This document shows, piece after piece, positions 33,148 through 35,982 of a DNA stretch of 35,982 nucleotides. Source of the stretch: Caulobacter sp. (GTDB lineage Bacteria > Pseudomonadota > Alphaproteobacteria > Caulobacterales > Caulobacteraceae). The number at the start of each line of letters is the position of its first letter. Within the stretch, counting starts at the first letter, position 1. The stretch is taken from contig JAMFTA010000037.1 of the NCBI GenBank assembly GCA_026225565.1, forward strand, positions 1 through 35,982, in the 5' to 3' direction. A program made the position numbers and the translations under genes. The notes beneath the pieces were generated by a model. It was not told where the DNA came from, did no database searches, and saw only the letters and a program-made list of their open reading frames with translations.

Positions 33148-34278
33148 ATGCGCCGCGCCGTCTTCGCCCTCGCCGTCATCATCCTCGCCAGCCGCGCCGC
33201 CCTGGCCGCGCCGGCGCAGACGGCAAGCGCCGCGGACGCCGCGCGCCAAAGGGCCATGGACCGGGACGAAGGGCGCGCCAAGGCCAAGACCGCCGCCGAA
33301 GAGATCGTGCGCCTGCGCCAACAACTGGTCGCCCTCGGCGCCGCCGAGACGGCGGGCGAAAACACCGTGGGCGACAAGGGCGCGCGACTGGCCGCCCTGA
33401 ACGCCGCCGAAGCCGACCTCGCCGCCCGCATAGGCAAAAACCAGGTAGAGCTGGCGCGCCTTCTGGGGGCGCTTGAGCTTTACCGCCGCGATCCGCCGCC
33501 GGCCCTCCTGGTCTCTCCCAAAAGCGCCACCGACGCGGTCAACGCCGCCATACTGATGAAGGCCATAACGCCGGAGCTGGAACGGCGCGCCAAGGCCTTT
33601 GCCGGCGAGGCCAAGCAGTTGCAGGCCTTGCGCCGTCGGGTGGTGCTGGCCAATGGCGCCCTCTTCACCGCCGAGAGCGATGTAGCCGACCGCCGAGCGG
33701 AGATCGGGCGCTTGATCGCGGAAAAATCCGCCCTGGAGCAACAGCAGGACGCCGGCGCCGACGCAGCGGAGGCGGATGTGAAACGGCTCGCCGCCCAGGC
33801 GAAATCTCTGGGGCAATTGGTCGGCGGCCTGGACGCGCGGGAAATCGCGGGCGGCTCAGCCGCCGCCCTTCGCCTCACCCCGCCAGTCACGGGCGCGCCC
33901 ATACGTCGTTTCAGCGATCCTTGGCCGGGTCGGGGGCGCTCTGAGGGGTGGAGCTGGCAGCCGCAACCGGGCGCCGTGGTCCTGGGTCCGGCGGATGGAC
34001 GGATCGATTACATCGGCCCCTTGAAAGGCTGGGGCGTAGTCTTGATTTTAAGACTGGCGGATGGATACCATTTGGTGCTGGCCGGATTACAGACGTCCAA
34101 TGCGAAAATAGGCTCCGAAGTCTCGGCCGGAGAGCCTATAGGTCACATGGCGGCCGGGCTGGCGGCGACTAAAGATAAAGCGGCGTCTCCGGAGCTTTAC
34201 CTGGAGGTGCGCAAGGGCGAGACGCCGGTGGATCCGGCGCGCTGGCTCGAAGCGACCACGGCGCGGGGCGGACATTGA
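33148..34278 (+). CDS. EnvC-like murein hydrolase activator (degenerate LytM domain)
   Basis: The 376-residue protein has a signal peptide (FALAVIILASRAALA, cleaved near ALA-APA), then coiled-coil helices at about 30-110 and 145-225, and a C-terminal LytM/M23 domain from about 250. In active M23 peptidases zinc is held by HxxxD and HxH motifs. Here the first site reads WSWQPQPGA and the second LYLEVRKG, with only an isolated His in GYHLVLAGL, so the zinc site is lost, as in E. coli EnvC. Such proteins activate amidases at the division site instead of cutting peptidoglycan. Its ATG follows the rlmH stop directly, and ctpA starts 21 bp downstream. Confidence 0.9.
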   Translation: MRRAVFALAVIILASRAALAAPAQTASAADAARQRAMDRDEGRAKAKTAAEEIVRLRQQLVALGAAETAGENTVGDKGARLAALNAAEADLAARIGKNQVELARLLGALELYRRDPPPALLVSPKSATDAVNAAILMKAITPELERRAKAFAGEAKQLQALRRRVVLANGALFTAESDVADRRAEIGRLIAEKSALEQQQDAGADAAEADVKRLAAQAKSLGQLVGGLDAREIAGGSAAALRLTPPVTGAPIRRFSDPWPGRGRSEGWSWQPQPGAVVLGPADGRIDYIGPLKGWGVVLILRLADGYHLVLAGLQTSNAKIGSEVSAGEPIGHMAAGLAATKDKAASPELYLEVRKGETPVDPARWLEATTARGGH

Positions 34279-34299
34279 TTTTAGAGGTTCGAGACCGAA

Positions 34300-35856
34300 A
34301 TGCGTAAATTCCTTCTGATCGGCGTCTCCACCTTCGCCCTTGGCGCGGCGGCCATGGCCTATGCGGACGCCCAGGTGCGCGCGCCCTCGGCTGAGACCTA
34401 CAAGATGCTGGAGCTGTTCGGCGACGTCCTGACAGCCGTGGACCAGCAATATGTGGTGCCGGTGGATAACAAGAAGCTGGTGCAGGCGGCCATCGACGGG
34501 ATGCTCACCTCGCTGGACCCCCATTCGGGCTATTCCGACCCCCAGGCCTTTGACGACATGCGCGACCAGACTCGCGGCGACTACGGCGGGCTGGGTTTGC
34601 AGGTGACTTCGGACGAGGGCGCGGTGAAGATCATCGCCCCCATGGACGGCACGCCGGCGCAAAAGGCCAAGCTGCAAGCGGGCGACTACATCACCGCCAT
34701 CGACGGCCAGTCGATCATCGGCCAGCCCTTGGATCAGGCGGTGAAACAGATGCGCGGCGCGGTCGGCGCGCCCATCTCGCTCACCATCGCCCGCGACAAG
34801 GAAGATCCCTTCGTCATCAAGCTGACCCGCGAAGTGATCCAGGTGCGCTCGGTCGCCCACCAGCTGATCGGCGATTATGGCTATCTGCGCGTCGGCGGTT
34901 TCGATGAGAAGACCGGCGAGGAGACCACCGCCGCCCTGAAGGACATGAAGGCCAAGGACCCGCATCTGAAGGGCGTGGTTTTGGATCTGCGCAACAACCC
35001 CGGCGGCCTGGTCGATGCCGCCGTCGAAGTGGCCGGCGACTTCCTCGACGGCGGCGAGGTGGTGACCCAGCGCGGCCGCGACGCCAAGGACATCATCCGC
35101 TACAACGCCAAGCCCGCCGGCGACCTGGTGCGAGGACTGCCTGTGGTGGTGCTGGTCAACAACGGCTCGGCCTCGGCTTCCGAAATCGTCTCCGGCGCTC
35201 TGAAGGATCGGGAGCGGGCGACCATCGTCGGCCTGACCACCTTCGGCAAGGGTTCGGTGCAGACGGTGATCCCCCTGCGCGGCGGCGTCGACGGCGCCCT
35301 GCGCCTGACCACGGCGCGTTACTACACCCCTTCGGGCGGCTCGATCCAGAAGACCGGCATCACCCCCGATCTGGAGGTGGCCTATTCCCACCGCCAGGCC
35401 GAAGCGGTCTATGACGAGGCGCTGCAGTTCTCCGAATCCACCCTCAAGGGCGCTCTGGATTCCCAGGAAGGCCGCACCAGAAAGAGCCCCGCCTCCATCG
35501 AGGTACCCGCCGCCGACGCGGATCCGGTCAAGGTGGCCCTGGCCAAGCAGACGGCGAAAGACGCCGCCAAGGGCAAGACCGTCGCCAAGGCCGACGTCAA
35601 GGCGACGCCCCTGGCCGACGACGATGACGACGCCCTGGCCAATGTGCCGGCCAATACCGGCATTTCGCGGCTCAACCCCAAGACGGACTTCCAACTGGCC
35701 CGAGCCCTGGACGTCCTGCAGACCGGCTCGGTTCAGGCGGCGCAGAAGCTGCGTCCGGCCGAGGTGTTCGCCCAGACCAAGCCCAGGTTCCTGGCCGCCG
35801 CCGACAAACCCATCGTCACCCCGGCGGCCACCGTCGCTCAAACCAAGAAGCAGTAG
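34300..35856 (+). CDS. ctpA: Carboxy-terminal processing protease CtpA (S41 family)
   Basis: The 518-residue protein has an N-terminal export signal (RKFLLIGVSTFALGAAAMAYA), a PDZ domain at about 98-170 (YGGLGLQV, GDYITAIDGQSI) and the S41 protease core. Catalytic S292 lies in NNGSASASEI and K317 in TFGKGSVQ, with DLRNNPGGLVDAAV upstream. A C-terminal tail of about 130 residues after the core is rich in Ala, Lys and Asp, including a run of five Asp (ADDDDDALA), and looks disordered. It acts in the periplasm, cutting proteins from their C-termini. The envC-ctpA order is typical of Caulobacter relatives and links it to cell-wall remodelling. Confidence 0.96.
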   Translation: MRKFLLIGVSTFALGAAAMAYADAQVRAPSAETYKMLELFGDVLTAVDQQYVVPVDNKKLVQAAIDGMLTSLDPHSGYSDPQAFDDMRDQTRGDYGGLGLQVTSDEGAVKIIAPMDGTPAQKAKLQAGDYITAIDGQSIIGQPLDQAVKQMRGAVGAPISLTIARDKEDPFVIKLTREVIQVRSVAHQLIGDYGYLRVGGFDEKTGEETTAALKDMKAKDPHLKGVVLDLRNNPGGLVDAAVEVAGDFLDGGEVVTQRGRDAKDIIRYNAKPAGDLVRGLPVVVLVNNGSASASEIVSGALKDRERATIVGLTTFGKGSVQTVIPLRGGVDGALRLTTARYYTPSGGSIQKTGITPDLEVAYSHRQAEAVYDEALQFSESTLKGALDSQEGRTRKSPASIEVPAADADPVKVALAKQTAKDAAKGKTVAKADVKATPLADDDDDALANVPANTGISRLNPKTDFQLARALDVLQTGSVQAAQKLRPAEVFAQTKPRFLAAADKPIVTPAATVAQTKKQ

Positions 35857-35890
35857 CCTAGTTGTCGAAGCTATGAAGGTTGTTCACCCG

Positions 35891-35937
35891 GGGCTGGGTT
35901 GAGAGAGTGGGGTTGCGAAGCACCAACCTCACAGCCC
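35891..35937 (+). promoter_or_regulatory. Hairpin between ctpA and the next gene
   Basis: GGGCTG (35891-35896)/CAGCCC (35932-35937) encloses GGTTG (35911-35915)/CAACC (35924-35928). No T run follows. It is either a weak end signal for ctpA or a leader structure for the gene that starts at 35949. Confidence 0.35.
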
Positions 35938-35948
35938 GCAGGACCCGG

Positions 35949-35982
35949 ATGAACGTTCGCAACAATGCCCGACTGCCCCCTG
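35949..35982 (+). CDS. First codons of the next gene (cut by the window edge)
   Basis: An ATG at 35949 has AGGA five nt upstream and opens a frame (MNVRNNARLPP) that is still open at the edge. In Caulobacter relatives envC-ctpA is often followed by a divergent polysaccharide deacetylase gene, which would fit, but 11 residues do not allow an assignment. Confidence 0.45.
   Translation, partial: MNVRNNARLPP

Noticed and set aside
32590-33816. A 408-codon minus-strand frame across rlmH and envC
   Set aside because: It spans two well-supported plus-strand genes and has no recognisable domain or ribosome-binding site.
34087-35841. A 584-codon open frame on the minus strand opposite ctpA
   Set aside because: It lies antisense to a clear S41 protease. 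The translation is Gly/His/Leu-rich with no family pattern, as expected for the reverse frame of a GC-rich gene.

Overview
The window is a 36 kb piece of a GC-rich alphaproteobacterial chromosome, most likely from the Caulobacterales (Caulobacter/Phenylobacterium type). I infer this from the fbcFBC-type cytochrome bc1 genes, the rsfS-rlmH-envC-ctpA block, an aerobic HemF, an L25/Ctc-type rplY, and the dispersed palindromes around the core CTGTCATCCCGG. The genus cannot be fixed from the sequence alone. Gene density is high, almost every gene is core metabolism or maintenance, and I see no phage, transposase, CRISPR, toxin-antitoxin, rRNA or tRNA gene.

Layout. 1-2551 (+): the end of an uncharacterised Cys-rich protein, an OsmC peroxiredoxin, then rplY and pth. 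2563-3879 (-): a FadL/OmpP1 outer-membrane channel. 4176-6792 (+): ychF and two tandem dienelactone-hydrolase-family enzymes separated by a long palindrome. 6799-11893 (-): a tightly packed six-gene run, petA-petB-petC (cytochrome bc1), a periplasmic cyclophilin, mtnP and apt. 11954-13290 (+): trmL and hemF, overlapping by ATGA. 13294-14544 (-): cca. 14586-17324 (+): a GlcD-like FAD 2-hydroxyacid dehydrogenase, yaaA and a small helical protein. 17472-18865 (-): thpR and a CitE-like lyase. 18995-20092 (+): a class C beta-lactamase-fold serine hydrolase. 20077-22136 (-): rarD and asd. 22224-24069 (-): ccmA, ccmB and a GNAT gene. 24439-27958 (+): acnA and a DUF1223 protein. 27983-31885 (-): an acetyl-CoA hydrolase/transferase and a cytosolic hybrid histidine kinase. 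32189-35856 (+): rsfS, rlmH, envC and ctpA, then the first codons of another gene at the right edge.

Functional links. The bc1 operon continues into mtnP and apt, which together turn methylthioadenosine into AMP through free adenine. ccmAB supplies part of the heme-handling machinery for c-type cytochromes such as the cytochrome c1 encoded here, and hemF makes heme precursor. rplY, pth, ychF, rsfS, rlmH, trmL and cca are all translation or tRNA functions. envC and ctpA act in envelope remodelling.

No whole new system stands out. The most interesting signals are in non-coding DNA. The ccmA/acnA divergent region holds a perfect 22-bp inverted repeat that places a TTGACA box in each arm, pointing outwards, followed by a long, structured acnA leader. 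A terminator-like hairpin lies directly upstream of rplY. rsfS appears to have its best ribosome-binding site in front of a CTG codon. Several intergenic palindromes form at least two repeat families.
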